In this document: one piece after another, positions 1 to 6,530 of the stretch | Numbering within the stretch: position 1 is the stretch's first letter | Layout of the letters: each line of letters starts with the position of its first letter | Program-made: the position numbers and the translations under genes | Notes under the pieces: model-generated | What the model was told of the DNA's origin: nothing | Database searches by the model: none | Seen by the model: only the letters and a program-made list of their open reading frames with translations | DNA from: DATJPR01 sp035506295 | GTDB lineage: Bacteria > Bacteroidota > Ignavibacteria > UBA10030 > UBA6906 | Assembly: GCA_035506295.1 (NCBI GenBank) | Contig: DATJPR010000186.1 | Location: forward strand, 1-9,899 | Direction of reading: 5' to 3' | DNA: 9,899 bases

Positions 1-2
1 TG

Positions 3-452
3 AGGCAGGGCAAACCTGTCGGCTCGGAACTGATCGGTCAGCCGTTTACCGATCCGCGATATTTCTGGAGCCGAGTTTCCGCGACGAGCCCTGTCCCCTA
101 CAATGCTGCTTCTTCGACCGGATCGAACTACGGTCCGCTGAATCCGGCGCTCTTTCAGACCGTGCAATCGAACATCCAAGCTCTCAAAGCGGCAGATTCA
201 CTTAACGCTGCTCCCATCCCTGTTGACCTGGTTACTTCGTCAGGCAGTGGCCTCGACCCCGATATCAGCGTCGCGGCAGCCATGTACCAAGTGGACAGGG
301 TGGCCCGTGTACGTCACCTGGACTCCGGCACCGTCCGCGAGATGGTATCACGCTTCACCAAAGGAAGAACGCTCGGTTTTCTCGGGGAGCCGCGACTGAA
401 TGTTCTCGAGCTCAACCTGGCGCTTGACGATCTGGCGAAAGGAACACACTGA
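3..452 (+). CDS. kdpC: KdpC, K+-transporting ATPase subunit C (5' end cut by window)
   Basis: KdpC is the single-span accessory subunit of the KdpFABC potassium pump. Its soluble domain lies outside the cytoplasm and is thought to help couple KdpA to KdpB. The open frame enters from the window edge and gives 149 residues before TGA at 450-452. The N-terminal membrane helix and roughly 40 residues are missing compared with a family length of about 190. Family landmarks are clear: GSELIGQPFTDPRYFWSR near the start, a YNAASSTGSN block, PVDLVTSSGSGLDPDIS, AAMYQVDRVAR, and the terminal LNVLELNLALDDL. A Met codon at 162 opens a shorter frame, but the conserved KdpC sequence continues upstream of it, so 162 is not the start. 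The stop overlaps the next start by one base (TGATG, 450-454), which suggests translational coupling. Its place before kdpF-kdpA-kdpB is unusual, since kdpC normally follows kdpB. Identity is secure; the true start lies outside the window. Confidence 0.96.
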   Translation, partial: RQGKPVGSELIGQPFTDPRYFWSRVSATSPVPYNAASSTGSNYGPLNPALFQTVQSNIQALKAADSLNAAPIPVDLVTSSGSGLDPDISVAAAMYQVDRVARVRHLDSGTVREMVSRFTKGRTLGFLGEPRLNVLELNLALDDLAKGTH

Positions 453-559
453 TGGACCTCTTCTATCTCGGCATTGTTGCCGTTCTGTTTGTGGCCACGC
501 TCGGAGTGCTGAAGCTGTGTGATTGGCTCTCCAACGATCATCGTGGAGGCCACTCATGA
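452..559 (+). CDS. 35-residue single-span membrane protein, unknown function, kdp-linked
   Basis: This is a very small open frame (35 residues) between kdpC and kdpF. It starts at ATG 452, sharing one base with the kdpC stop, and ends with TGA at 557-559, overlapping the kdpF start in an ATGA junction. A good Shine-Dalgarno sequence (AAAGGAA, 438-444) sits 7 bases before the ATG. The product begins MDLFYLGIVAVLFVATLGVL, a single hydrophobic helix. It is followed by KLCDWL and a short hydrophilic tail rich in His, Gly and Asp. It resembles KdpF in size and topology but lacks the KdpF ending (PEKF). I cannot assign a function. A role as an extra small subunit or assembly/stability peptide of the Kdp complex is inferred only from coupling on both sides. 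The ribosome site and the two overlaps make it likely to be translated. Confidence 0.75.
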   Translation: MDLFYLGIVAVLFVATLGVLKLCDWLSNDHRGGHS

Positions 560-648
560 GCGCCCTGTATGTCGTTGCCGGCATTATCGCCGTCGCGCTG
601 CTCGTATACTTGTTTGTCGCACTTCTGAAACCGGAGAAGTTCGAATGA
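556..648 (+). CDS. kdpF: KdpF, small K+-ATPase subunit
   Basis: KdpF is a roughly 30-residue single-helix membrane peptide that stabilises the KdpABC complex in the inner membrane. The frame encodes 30 residues: MSALYVV, a hydrophobic stretch, then YLFVALLKPEKFE. The ending with an aromatic/Leu-rich turn and PEKF is the KdpF signature, and the length matches the 29-residue E. coli protein. The start ATG (556-558) overlaps the stop of the preceding small gene. A strong Shine-Dalgarno sequence (GGAGG, 545-549) lies 6 bases upstream. The stop TGA (646-648) overlaps the kdpA start. It is followed by kdpA as in the classical operon. It is easy to miss because of its size. Confidence 0.93.
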   Translation: MSALYVVAGIIAVALLVYLFVALLKPEKFE

Positions 649-2387
649 CAACCAACGGATTCATCCAGATTCTGTTTTACGTTGTCGCTCTCATAGGGCT
701 TGGTTACCCACTCGGCGTGTTTATGGCAAAAGTCTACAATCGCGAGCACACCTTCCTCGATCCGGTGCTCAGGCCTCTCGAGCGCTTCCTGTACCGCCTT
801 TGCGGAGTGAACGCGGACGAGGAGATGGATTGGAAGCAGAATGCCATCGCCATGTTGTTTTTCAATCTTGCCGGTCTCCTCGTCGTGTACGGACTGCAAC
901 GACTCCAGGCGATCTTGCCGTTGAACCCTCAGGGGTTTACGGCTGTCTCCCCTGACTCATCGTTCAACACGGCCGTGAGCTTCGCGACAAACACGAACTG
1001 GCAAGGCTATGGCGGCGAAACGACGATGAGCTACCTCACGCAGATGGCCGGGCTGACGGTTCAGAACTTTGTCTCGGCTGCGACGGGTATGGCGATTCTC
1101 GCATTATTCATCCGGGGCCTCGCCCGTCATTCGACGAAGAATCTCGGGAATTTTTGGGTGGACCTGACAAGGAGCACGCTCTACATTCTGCTTCCACTGA
1201 GTATTGTGGTCGCGACTCTCCTCGTTTCGCAGGGTGTCATACAGAACTTCTCCGCCTACAAGACTGTGACGCTTATCCAGCCCACGACGGATACAGGCGG
1301 GGTCAAGGTGGCGGAACAGATCCTCCCGATGGGCCCGGCAGCGTCCCAGATCGCCATCAAGCAACTTGGCACCAACGGCGGAGGTTTCTTCAACGTCAAT
1401 TCGGCGCACCCGTACGAGAACCCTACGCCGCTCTCGAACTTCATCGAGGTGCTGTCGATTCTCTTGATCGCAGCCGCACTCTGTTTCACCTTCGGTAGGA
1501 TGGTTCGGGACATGCGTCAGGGTTGGGCCGTCCTGGGGGCAATGATCGTGATCTTCCTTGTGTTGCTCGGTGTAGCAGTGATCTCCGAGCAGGGAGGGAA
1601 TCCCGCCTTTGCCAAATGGGGAATTGACCAGACCGCGAGCGCCACGCAATCGGGCGGCAACATGGAGGGGAAGGAGGTGCGGTTCGGCATCGCGAACTCG
1701 GCGTTGTGGGAAACAGCAACCACAGCCGCTTCCAACGGGTCAGTGAATTCCATGCACGACTCTTATACGCCGCTTGGCGGGTTTGTGGCGCTCTTCATGA
1801 TGCACCTGGGTGAGGTCGTCTTCGGCGGAGTGGGCTCAGGCCTCTACGGGATGATTGTGTTCGTTATCATCGCCGTGTTCGCCGCCGGACTTCTCGTCGG
1901 CAGGACGCCGGAATATCTCGGGCACAAGGTGGAAGCGTACGAAATGAAGATGGCCTCACTGTTGATCCTGATCATGCCGATCGTTGTCCTGGTCCTGACG
2001 GCGATGGCACTTCTCACAGACGCGGGGCGGGCGGGGATCGCCAATCCCGGACCGCACGGCTTCAGCGAGGTTCTCTATCTGTTCACCTCACAGGGAAACA
2101 ACAACGGGAGCGCGTTTGCCGGGATCGGTGCCAACACACCGTTCTATAACCTCTGGGGCGGCGTGGCCATGATTATTGCCCGCTACTGGCTGGCGGTGCC
2201 CACGCTGGCGCTCGGCGGTGCATTGGCTTCGAAAAAGTTTGTCCCGGTAACCGAAGGCACGTTGCCGACCCATACCCCGCTGTTCGTCGGGTGGCTCATC
2301 GCGATCATCATCATCGTCGGCGCACTGAACTTCTTTCCGGCGCTCGCGCTTGGCCCAATCGTCGAACACCTGATGATGATACAGTAG
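645..2387 (+). CDS. kdpA: KdpA, potassium-binding and translocating subunit
   Basis: KdpA is the channel-like inner-membrane subunit that selects K+ and passes it towards KdpB. It belongs to the superfamily of K+ transporters with four pore repeats. The protein is 580 residues (E. coli about 557) and very hydrophobic throughout. The four selectivity-filter segments are visible: TNTNWQ (115-120), LGTNGGGFFN (241-250), TAASNGSVN (360-368) and SQGNNNGSAFAG (482-493). The third has Asn where E. coli has Cys (CGAVN). The conserved GEVVFGGVGSGLYGM follows at about 389-403. The start at ATG 645 is chosen because it overlaps the kdpF stop (ATGA), has GGAG 8 bases upstream (633-636), and begins with the family-like MTTNGFIQ. 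An in-frame ATG at 519 would put 42 unrelated residues in front, read across the two small genes in another frame. The gap to kdpB is 45 bases with no terminator seen. Confidence 0.97.
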   Translation: MTTNGFIQILFYVVALIGLGYPLGVFMAKVYNREHTFLDPVLRPLERFLYRLCGVNADEEMDWKQNAIAMLFFNLAGLLVVYGLQRLQAILPLNPQGFTAVSPDSSFNTAVSFATNTNWQGYGGETTMSYLTQMAGLTVQNFVSAATGMAILALFIRGLARHSTKNLGNFWVDLTRSTLYILLPLSIVVATLLVSQGVIQNFSAYKTVTLIQPTTDTGGVKVAEQILPMGPAASQIAIKQLGTNGGGFFNVNSAHPYENPTPLSNFIEVLSILLIAAALCFTFGRMVRDMRQGWAVLGAMIVIFLVLLGVAVISEQGGNPAFAKWGIDQTASATQSGGNMEGKEVRFGIANSALWETATTAASNGSVNSMHDSYTPLGGFVALFMMHLGEVVFGGVGSGLYGMIVFVIIAVFAAGLLVGRTPEYLGHKVEAYEMKMASLLILIMPIVVLVLTAMALLTDAGRAGIANPGPHGFSEVLYLFTSQGNNNGSAFAGIGANTPFYNLWGGVAMIIARYWLAVPTLALGGALASKKFVPVTEGTLPTHTPLFVGWLIAIIIIVGALNFFPALALGPIVEHLMMIQ

Positions 2388-2432
2388 AAGCGCACCACAG
2401 ACCACGAATCACGGAAGAGAACGAAGGCCCAT

Positions 2433-4529
2433 ATGATCACAGCATCGAAGAGTTCACCGACAGCAAAATTCACCGCAGCGATGTTGCGAGACGCTCTCAT
2501 CGATTCACTCGTCAAGCTCGATCCGCGGAACATGGTCCGCAATCCCGTGATGTTTGTCGTCGAGGTGGGAAGTGTTCTCACAACGGTCCTCTGGTTCCAG
2601 GCGTTGGGAGGGCACGGAGAGGCGCAGGCATGGTTTATCGGCGGAGTTTCCCTCTGGCTCTGGTTCACCGTCCTCTTCGCGAACCTCGCGGAGGCAGTGG
2701 CAGAGGGGCGTGGCAAGGCTCAGGCGCAGGCGCTCCGCAAGGCGAGGCGGGACACGCCTGCGAAGCGTCTCCGGGAGCCTCACCATGGAGCGGCGCATGA
2801 ACCTGTACTCTCAACCGATCTCAAGAAAGATGATGTCGTTCTTGTGGACGCAGGCGAGATCATCCCTGCCGACGGCGAAGTTGCGGAGGGGATAGCTTCG
2901 GTCGATGAGAGTGCAATCACAGGAGAGAGCGCTCCCGTGATCCGCGAGGCGGGAGGCGATCGAAGCGCAGTGACGGGCGGGACGAGGGTGCTTTCGGATT
3001 GGCTTGTGGTCCGCATCACGACGGAACCGGGAGGCGGGTTCCTCGACAGGATGATCAAGCTCATCGAAGGCGCGAAGCGTCAGAAAACGCCGAATGAAAT
3101 TGCCTTGAATATCCTTCTTGCGGCGTTTACGATCATCTTCCTTGTCGTTTGCGCCACCCTTCTGCCGTTCTCCGTGTATAGCGTCGACACCGCGGGCCAG
3201 GGGACGCCGATCACCGTGACCGTCCTCGTCGCGTTGCTGGTCTGTCTCATCCCCACCACCATCGGAGGCCTGCTATCCGCGATCGGTATCGCCGGGATGG
3301 ACCGCATGATTCGTCACAATATCATTGCGACATCGGGGCGGGCGGTGGAGGCGGCAGGCGACGTGGATGTGTTACTGTTGGACAAGACGGGGACGATCAC
3401 CCTCGGCAATCGCATGGCGTCGGAGCTTGTCCCGGCGAACGGCGTGCAGATTCAGCGGCTCGCCGATGCAGCACAGCTTGCCTCTCTTGCGGATGAAACG
3501 CCTGAGGGGAGATCGATCGTGGTTCTTGTCAAGGAGAAGTACGGCTTGCGGGGGCGTGAGGTGGCGGCGCCGCATATGCAGTTCGTCCCCTTCACGGCGC
3601 AGACACGCATGAGCGGCGCGGACATACCGTCAAAGAACGGCGAGGGTCCGCGGCGCATCCGCAAGGGGGCCTCGTCGGCAATACGCGCCTTCGTCGAAGA
3701 CCAGGGGGGCAGATTCCCCTCGGGCATCCAGGCTGTTATCGACGACATCGGCAAGAATGGCGGGACCCCTCTGGTCGTCGCTGATAACAAGGAGGTCCTT
3801 GGCGTTATCAGGCTGAAGGACGTCGTCAAAGGAGGGATCAAAGAACGGTTTGCCCGACTGCGGTCGATGGGCATCAAGACCGTGATGATCACGGGAGACA
3901 ACCCGTTGACCGCCACGGCGATCGCTGCCGAGGCTGGCGTTGACGACTTCCTCGCCGAAGCGAAACCGGAGGACAAGCTCAATCTGATCCGCGAACATCA
4001 ACGGGGCGGCCGGCTTGTGGCGATGACAGGAGACGGGACGAATGACGCCCCGGCACTTGCTCAGGCGGATGTCGCAGTAGCAATGAACACCGGCACGCAG
4101 GCCGCGCGGGAAGCGGCCAACATGGTGGACCTCGACAGCAATCCGACGAAACTCCTTGAAGTCGTCGAGATTGGGAAACAGCTCCTGATGACGCGAGGCG
4201 CGTTGACAACATTCAGCATCGCCAATGACGTGGCGAAATACTTCGCCATCATTCCCGCGGCTTTCGCCACAACGTATCCTGTTCTTGGCGCACTGAATAT
4301 CATGGGTTTGAAAACACCGGAGAGCGCGGTTCTCTCGGCTGTCATATTCAATGCATTGATCATCGTCGCCCTGATACCCCTCGCGTTGCGGGGAGTGAAA
4401 TACCGGCCGATGAATGCTGCACGCCTTCTGCGACGGCATCTGTTCCTCTATGGCGTCGGTGGGCTGGTTGCGCCGTTTCTTGGCATCAAAGTGGTCGACC
4501 TCATACTCACAGCCATGGGCCTGGTATGA
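2433..4529 (+). CDS. kdpB: KdpB, P-type K+-transporting ATPase catalytic subunit
   Basis: KdpB hydrolyses ATP through an aspartyl-phosphate intermediate and drives K+ uptake through KdpFABC. The protein is 698 residues (E. coli 682). Landmarks in order: actuator-domain TGES at 163-166, including the regulatory Ser position; membrane-helix motif CLIPTTIGG at 271-279; phosphorylation motif DKTGT with Asp317 (codon at 3381); nucleotide-domain FTAQTRMSG at 387-395 and KGA at 411-413; ITGDN at 486-490; TGDGTNDAP at 532-540; and the DVAK pair Asp599/Lys602, equivalent to E. coli D583/K586. All catalytic residues appear intact. The start ATG 2433 is preceded by GAAGG about 4 bases away. The stop TGA overlaps the following PII-type gene start (ATGA, 4526-4529), so the two are probably translationally coupled. 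Elsewhere kdpC usually occupies this downstream position. Confidence 0.98.
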   Translation: MITASKSSPTAKFTAAMLRDALIDSLVKLDPRNMVRNPVMFVVEVGSVLTTVLWFQALGGHGEAQAWFIGGVSLWLWFTVLFANLAEAVAEGRGKAQAQALRKARRDTPAKRLREPHHGAAHEPVLSTDLKKDDVVLVDAGEIIPADGEVAEGIASVDESAITGESAPVIREAGGDRSAVTGGTRVLSDWLVVRITTEPGGGFLDRMIKLIEGAKRQKTPNEIALNILLAAFTIIFLVVCATLLPFSVYSVDTAGQGTPITVTVLVALLVCLIPTTIGGLLSAIGIAGMDRMIRHNIIATSGRAVEAAGDVDVLLLDKTGTITLGNRMASELVPANGVQIQRLADAAQLASLADETPEGRSIVVLVKEKYGLRGREVAAPHMQFVPFTAQTRMSGADIPSKNGEGPRRIRKGASSAIRAFVEDQGGRFPSGIQAVIDDIGKNGGTPLVVADNKEVLGVIRLKDVVKGGIKERFARLRSMGIKTVMITGDNPLTATAIAAEAGVDDFLAEAKPEDKLNLIREHQRGGRLVAMTGDGTNDAPALAQADVAVAMNTGTQAAREAANMVDLDSNPTKLLEVVEIGKQLLMTRGALTTFSIANDVAKYFAIIPAAFATTYPVLGALNIMGLKTPESAVLSAVIFNALIIVALIPLALRGVKYRPMNAARLLRRHLFLYGVGGLVAPFLGIKVVDLILTAMGLV

Positions 4530-4915
4530 ACCAGCAATCGACCCAACTACCAGCAGATCTCCCCGTGCACCATCGGCAGATGAAAATCGAAGCGATCATC
4601 CGACCGCATGTGGTGGCAGACGTACAGGAAAACCTCACCGAAATTGGCGTAACGGGGATGACCATCCTTGAAGTTCGGGGCACCGGCAGACTCCAGGGGC
4701 ACCACGCGATTTACCGCGGCGCCGAATACGAGGTGTCGTTCATTCCGAAGATCAAGCTCGATGTGGTTGTACGGGAGTCCCAGGTAAAGCAAGTCATCGA
4801 CGCGATCGTCCGGGCATCAAAGACGGGTGAGATCGGCGACGGCAAAATCTTCGTGTCCCCGGTGGAAGACACGATCCGCGTACGAACAAATGAATCTGGT
4901 GACAACGCCCTCTGA
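4526..4915 (+). CDS. PII-family (GlnB/GlnK-like) signalling protein in the kdp operon
   Basis: PII proteins are trimeric sensors of ATP/ADP and usually 2-oxoglutarate that bind and regulate transporters, enzymes or kinases. The product is 129 residues from ATG 4526, which overlaps the kdpB stop. An in-frame ATG at 4580 gives 111 residues starting MKIEAIIRP, the classical PII N-terminus and length. Neither start has a clear Shine-Dalgarno sequence, so the start is uncertain; the overlap favours 4526. Visible motifs are the T-loop core YRGAEY with both Tyr positions (one is the uridylylation site in E. coli GlnB), FIPKIK with the K58-equivalent Lys, the C-loop TGEIGDGKIFV, and IRVRT with the two nucleotide-contact Arg. 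In an ungapped alignment the Q39 position, which helps bind Mg-ATP and 2-oxoglutarate, is Leu (GRLQGH against GRQKGH), and the K85 position is Glu. Family assignment is secure. A role in controlling the Kdp pump or KdpD is inference from position. Confidence 0.93.
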   Translation: MNQQSTQLPADLPVHHRQMKIEAIIRPHVVADVQENLTEIGVTGMTILEVRGTGRLQGHHAIYRGAEYEVSFIPKIKLDVVVRESQVKQVIDAIVRASKTGEIGDGKIFVSPVEDTIRVRTNESGDNAL

Positions 4916-4925
4916 AGAAACGGTT

Positions 4926-4941
4926 GGATTCGCGAGAATCC
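4926..4941 (+). promoter_or_regulatory. Perfect 6-bp hairpin with GCGA loop upstream of the porin gene
   Basis: The sequence GGATTC GCGA GAATCC is a perfect inverted repeat with a four-base loop of the stable GNRA type. It lies in the 38-base gap between the PII-type gene and the porin gene, just ahead of the porin ribosome site (AGGA, 4946-4949). There is no following T-run, so it does not look like an intrinsic terminator. It could set mRNA stability or processing between the two genes, or tune porin translation. The role is inferred; the repeat itself is directly visible, but short repeats of this size also arise by chance. Confidence 0.45.
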
Positions 4942-4953
4942 TCATAGGACCAT

Positions 4954-6027
4954 ATGAAGAAGAAAAACAGGTTATCGCTCAGTCTCTATCCCAGCATGGT
5001 TCTTGCGCTGCTGCTTGCAGGCCCGTCGTTTGCGCAGGACACCCTTCCCCCGGTCAGCATAGCAGGTTTTGTCGATGCCTTCTACAGCTATAACCCCGCA
5101 AAGCCTGCGACCGGCACAAATGCCCTGCGCAATTTCGACGTGGCCGACAATCAGTTTGTCGTATCTCAAGCCGAGGTGTCCCTGTCACGCGTGGCAAGTC
5201 CGGTCGGTTTTCACATCGACGCCGACTACGGTCCGGCATCAGATATGATCCAAAGCGGCACACAGGGAACTCTTGTTATTCTCCAGCAAGCATTTGCCAC
5301 GGCGGTCCTCCCTGTGGGTTCGGGACTGACTCTCGACGCGGGGAAATTCTTCACGGGAATGGGCTATGAAGTGGTCAAGACGAAAGACAATTTCAATTAC
5401 AGCCGCTCATTTTCCTTTGCCTGGTCTATCCCATACTATCATGTCGGCGTCCGCGCGACGTATCCAGTGACGGGGAATCTCACTTCAACCCTGGTGGTCG
5501 CAAACGGTTGGAACAACACAGTCCTGAATCGCACAAAAACCTTCCATCTTTGCCTTCTCGATGCTCCATCACCTGCAGTGTCCTTTGGTGTCAATTGGAT
5601 CGGCGGCCAGGAAGAGGCCGACTCCATCAGCAAATCATTTCGCAACGTCGTGGAGGGGGTTCTCACCCTGCAGCCAACGGAGAACCTGACGTTCGCGGTG
5701 GATCTCACGTACGGCACGGAGCCTTCACCGGCTGCGACGGCGTATTGGAGAGCCGCAGTCGGCTACGTAAAGTACCAATGGACCGAAACGTCCGCTTTCG
5801 CCATTCGGGTGGAAGGGTATTGGGATCCTCAGGGGTTCACGACGGGCACCGTCCAGGATTTGTCAGAGGTGACTGCGACGTATGACTACCGGCCCGCGAA
5901 GAGTCTCATTCTTCGCGCCGAGTATCGACACGACAAATCCACTGCAACAGTTTTCTCCGATGCTTCGAGTGCAGCAGCCAATGCGTTTCAGAACACGTTT
6001 CTCCTGGGAGTCATTGTTGTCTTCTAA
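4954..6027 (+). CDS. OmpL-like outer-membrane beta-barrel porin (BBP2-type)
   Basis: The product is a 357-residue secreted outer-membrane protein. A clear Sec signal peptide is present: KKKNR, a Leu-rich core, then SFA before Gln28, giving likely cleavage after Ala27. The mature protein opens with VSIAGFVDAFYSYN. It continues with alternating amphipathic strands, LDAGKFFTGMGYE near 128-140, the NYSRS block near 149, and VVANGWNNT. It ends in hydrophobic FLLGVIVVF with a terminal Phe, typical of barrel proteins recognised by the BAM machinery. These traits fit the OmpL-like beta-barrel porin-2 family. I recall members of this family near kdp genes in Gram-negative groups, but have not checked this. 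AGGA (4946-4949) lies 4 bases before the ATG. It follows the PII-type gene by 38 bases and precedes the kdpD region, so it is probably co-transcribed. A role in letting K+ or small solutes through the outer membrane under K+ limitation is inferred; specificity cannot be read from sequence. Confidence 0.88.
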   Translation: MKKKNRLSLSLYPSMVLALLLAGPSFAQDTLPPVSIAGFVDAFYSYNPAKPATGTNALRNFDVADNQFVVSQAEVSLSRVASPVGFHIDADYGPASDMIQSGTQGTLVILQQAFATAVLPVGSGLTLDAGKFFTGMGYEVVKTKDNFNYSRSFSFAWSIPYYHVGVRATYPVTGNLTSTLVVANGWNNTVLNRTKTFHLCLLDAPSPAVSFGVNWIGGQEEADSISKSFRNVVEGVLTLQPTENLTFAVDLTYGTEPSPAATAYWRAAVGYVKYQWTETSAFAIRVEGYWDPQGFTTGTVQDLSEVTATYDYRPAKSLILRAEYRHDKSTATVFSDASSAAANAFQNTFLLGVIVVF

Positions 6028-6038
6028 GACGATGTCGT

Positions 6039-6434
6039 ATGTCTATGCTGTCTCTACAGGCGTGCTTGAGAATAGATACCTTGGACACGCGGACGAAGAC
6101 CGAGGGTGAGCGAAAGCAGCGTGTGATTGGTAGATTCCTGCGGTTCATCCACCTCGCCGTTTGTCTGTGGATGAGTTCAACGCAACAATTGGACCGGGCT
6201 CTCCGAGAAGGCAAGGCCCTTGACCAGCTTGTCGAAGACTTGGCTGGCGTTTCGGAGGTCAAACGGGTCATCCCGGATGAGGGCATCGCTCCCATCGGCG
6301 CGATTCATATCGGAATCGTTACAGCAGCGCCGCCCGACGAAAAGGCACGACTCCTGGTCAGGCTTGCCGTCGCAAACGTTTCTGCCCGTCACAGACTTCA
6401 TATCACGTATCGTTTTCAGGATCAGTCCCAGTAG
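6039..6434 (+). CDS. Uncharacterised small protein between porin and kdpD
   Basis: This is an open frame of 131 residues in its longest form. I do not recognise a family. The part from ATG 6171 (87 residues, starting MSSTQQLDRALREGK) has codon use like the neighbouring genes. It reads like a compact alpha/beta domain: helix-forming LDQLVEDLAG, VSEVKRVIPDEG, strand GAIHIGIVTA, helix PPDEKARLLVRLAVANV, and final strand RLHITYRF. The first 44 residues look poorer in coding character, with rare-looking codons (ATA, CTA, AGA) and only a short hydrophobic run (FLRFIHLAVCLW). The real start may therefore be 6171, or a GTG at 6123. None of these starts has a convincing Shine-Dalgarno sequence. It lies 11 bases after the porin stop and about 96 bases before kdpD. 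The rest of the gap on either side holds no other gene or terminator that I can see. It could be a small regulator of the Kdp system or a decayed gene. Confidence 0.5.
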   Translation: MSMLSLQACLRIDTLDTRTKTEGERKQRVIGRFLRFIHLAVCLWMSSTQQLDRALREGKALDQLVEDLAGVSEVKRVIPDEGIAPIGAIHIGIVTAAPPDEKARLLVRLAVANVSARHRLHITYRFQDQSQ

Positions 6435-6491
6435 CCTCGTTCGAGCGACCAATTCAGTCCTCCATGCTCTTCCACCGGTGCGAAATACCAC

Positions 6492-6508
6492 GATAGATTA
6501 TGACTATC
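6492..6508. repeat. Short inverted repeat upstream of kdpD
   Basis: GATAG and CTATC arms of 5 bases flank a 7-base AT-rich spacer (ATTATGA), ending 22 bases before the kdpD ATG. It could be a weak operator, an AT-rich promoter element (TATGACTAT lies within it) or a minor hairpin. I see no matching -35 box. Arms this short are often coincidental, so confidence in function is low. Confidence 0.2.
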
Positions 6509-6530
6509 CCCTTCAGTACATTACGGCACC

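Noticed and set aside
162..452. KdpC starting at Met codon 162
   Set aside because: Conserved KdpC sequence (GSELIGQPFTDPRYFWSR) is in frame upstream of it, so the gene is simply truncated by the window edge.
519..644. In-frame extension of KdpA upstream to an ATG at 519
   Set aside because: The 42 added residues do not resemble KdpA and overlap the 35-residue gene and kdpF in another frame. ATG 645 has its own Shine-Dalgarno sequence and an ATGA overlap with kdpF.
348..899. Minus-strand open frame of 183 codons
   Set aside because: It lies opposite kdpC, the two small genes and the start of kdpA. Its product is compositionally odd with no domain, as expected from the complement of GC-rich coding DNA.
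3630..4439. Minus-strand open frame of 269 codons
   Set aside because: It is entirely opposite the conserved catalytic part of kdpB. The product is rich in Arg, His, Asp and Cys without recognisable motifs, so it is a shadow frame.
6028..6170. Possible promoter or terminator after the porin gene
   Set aside because: TTGAGA occurs near 6066 but no suitable -10 box follows at normal spacing, and I found no GC-rich hairpin with a T-run.
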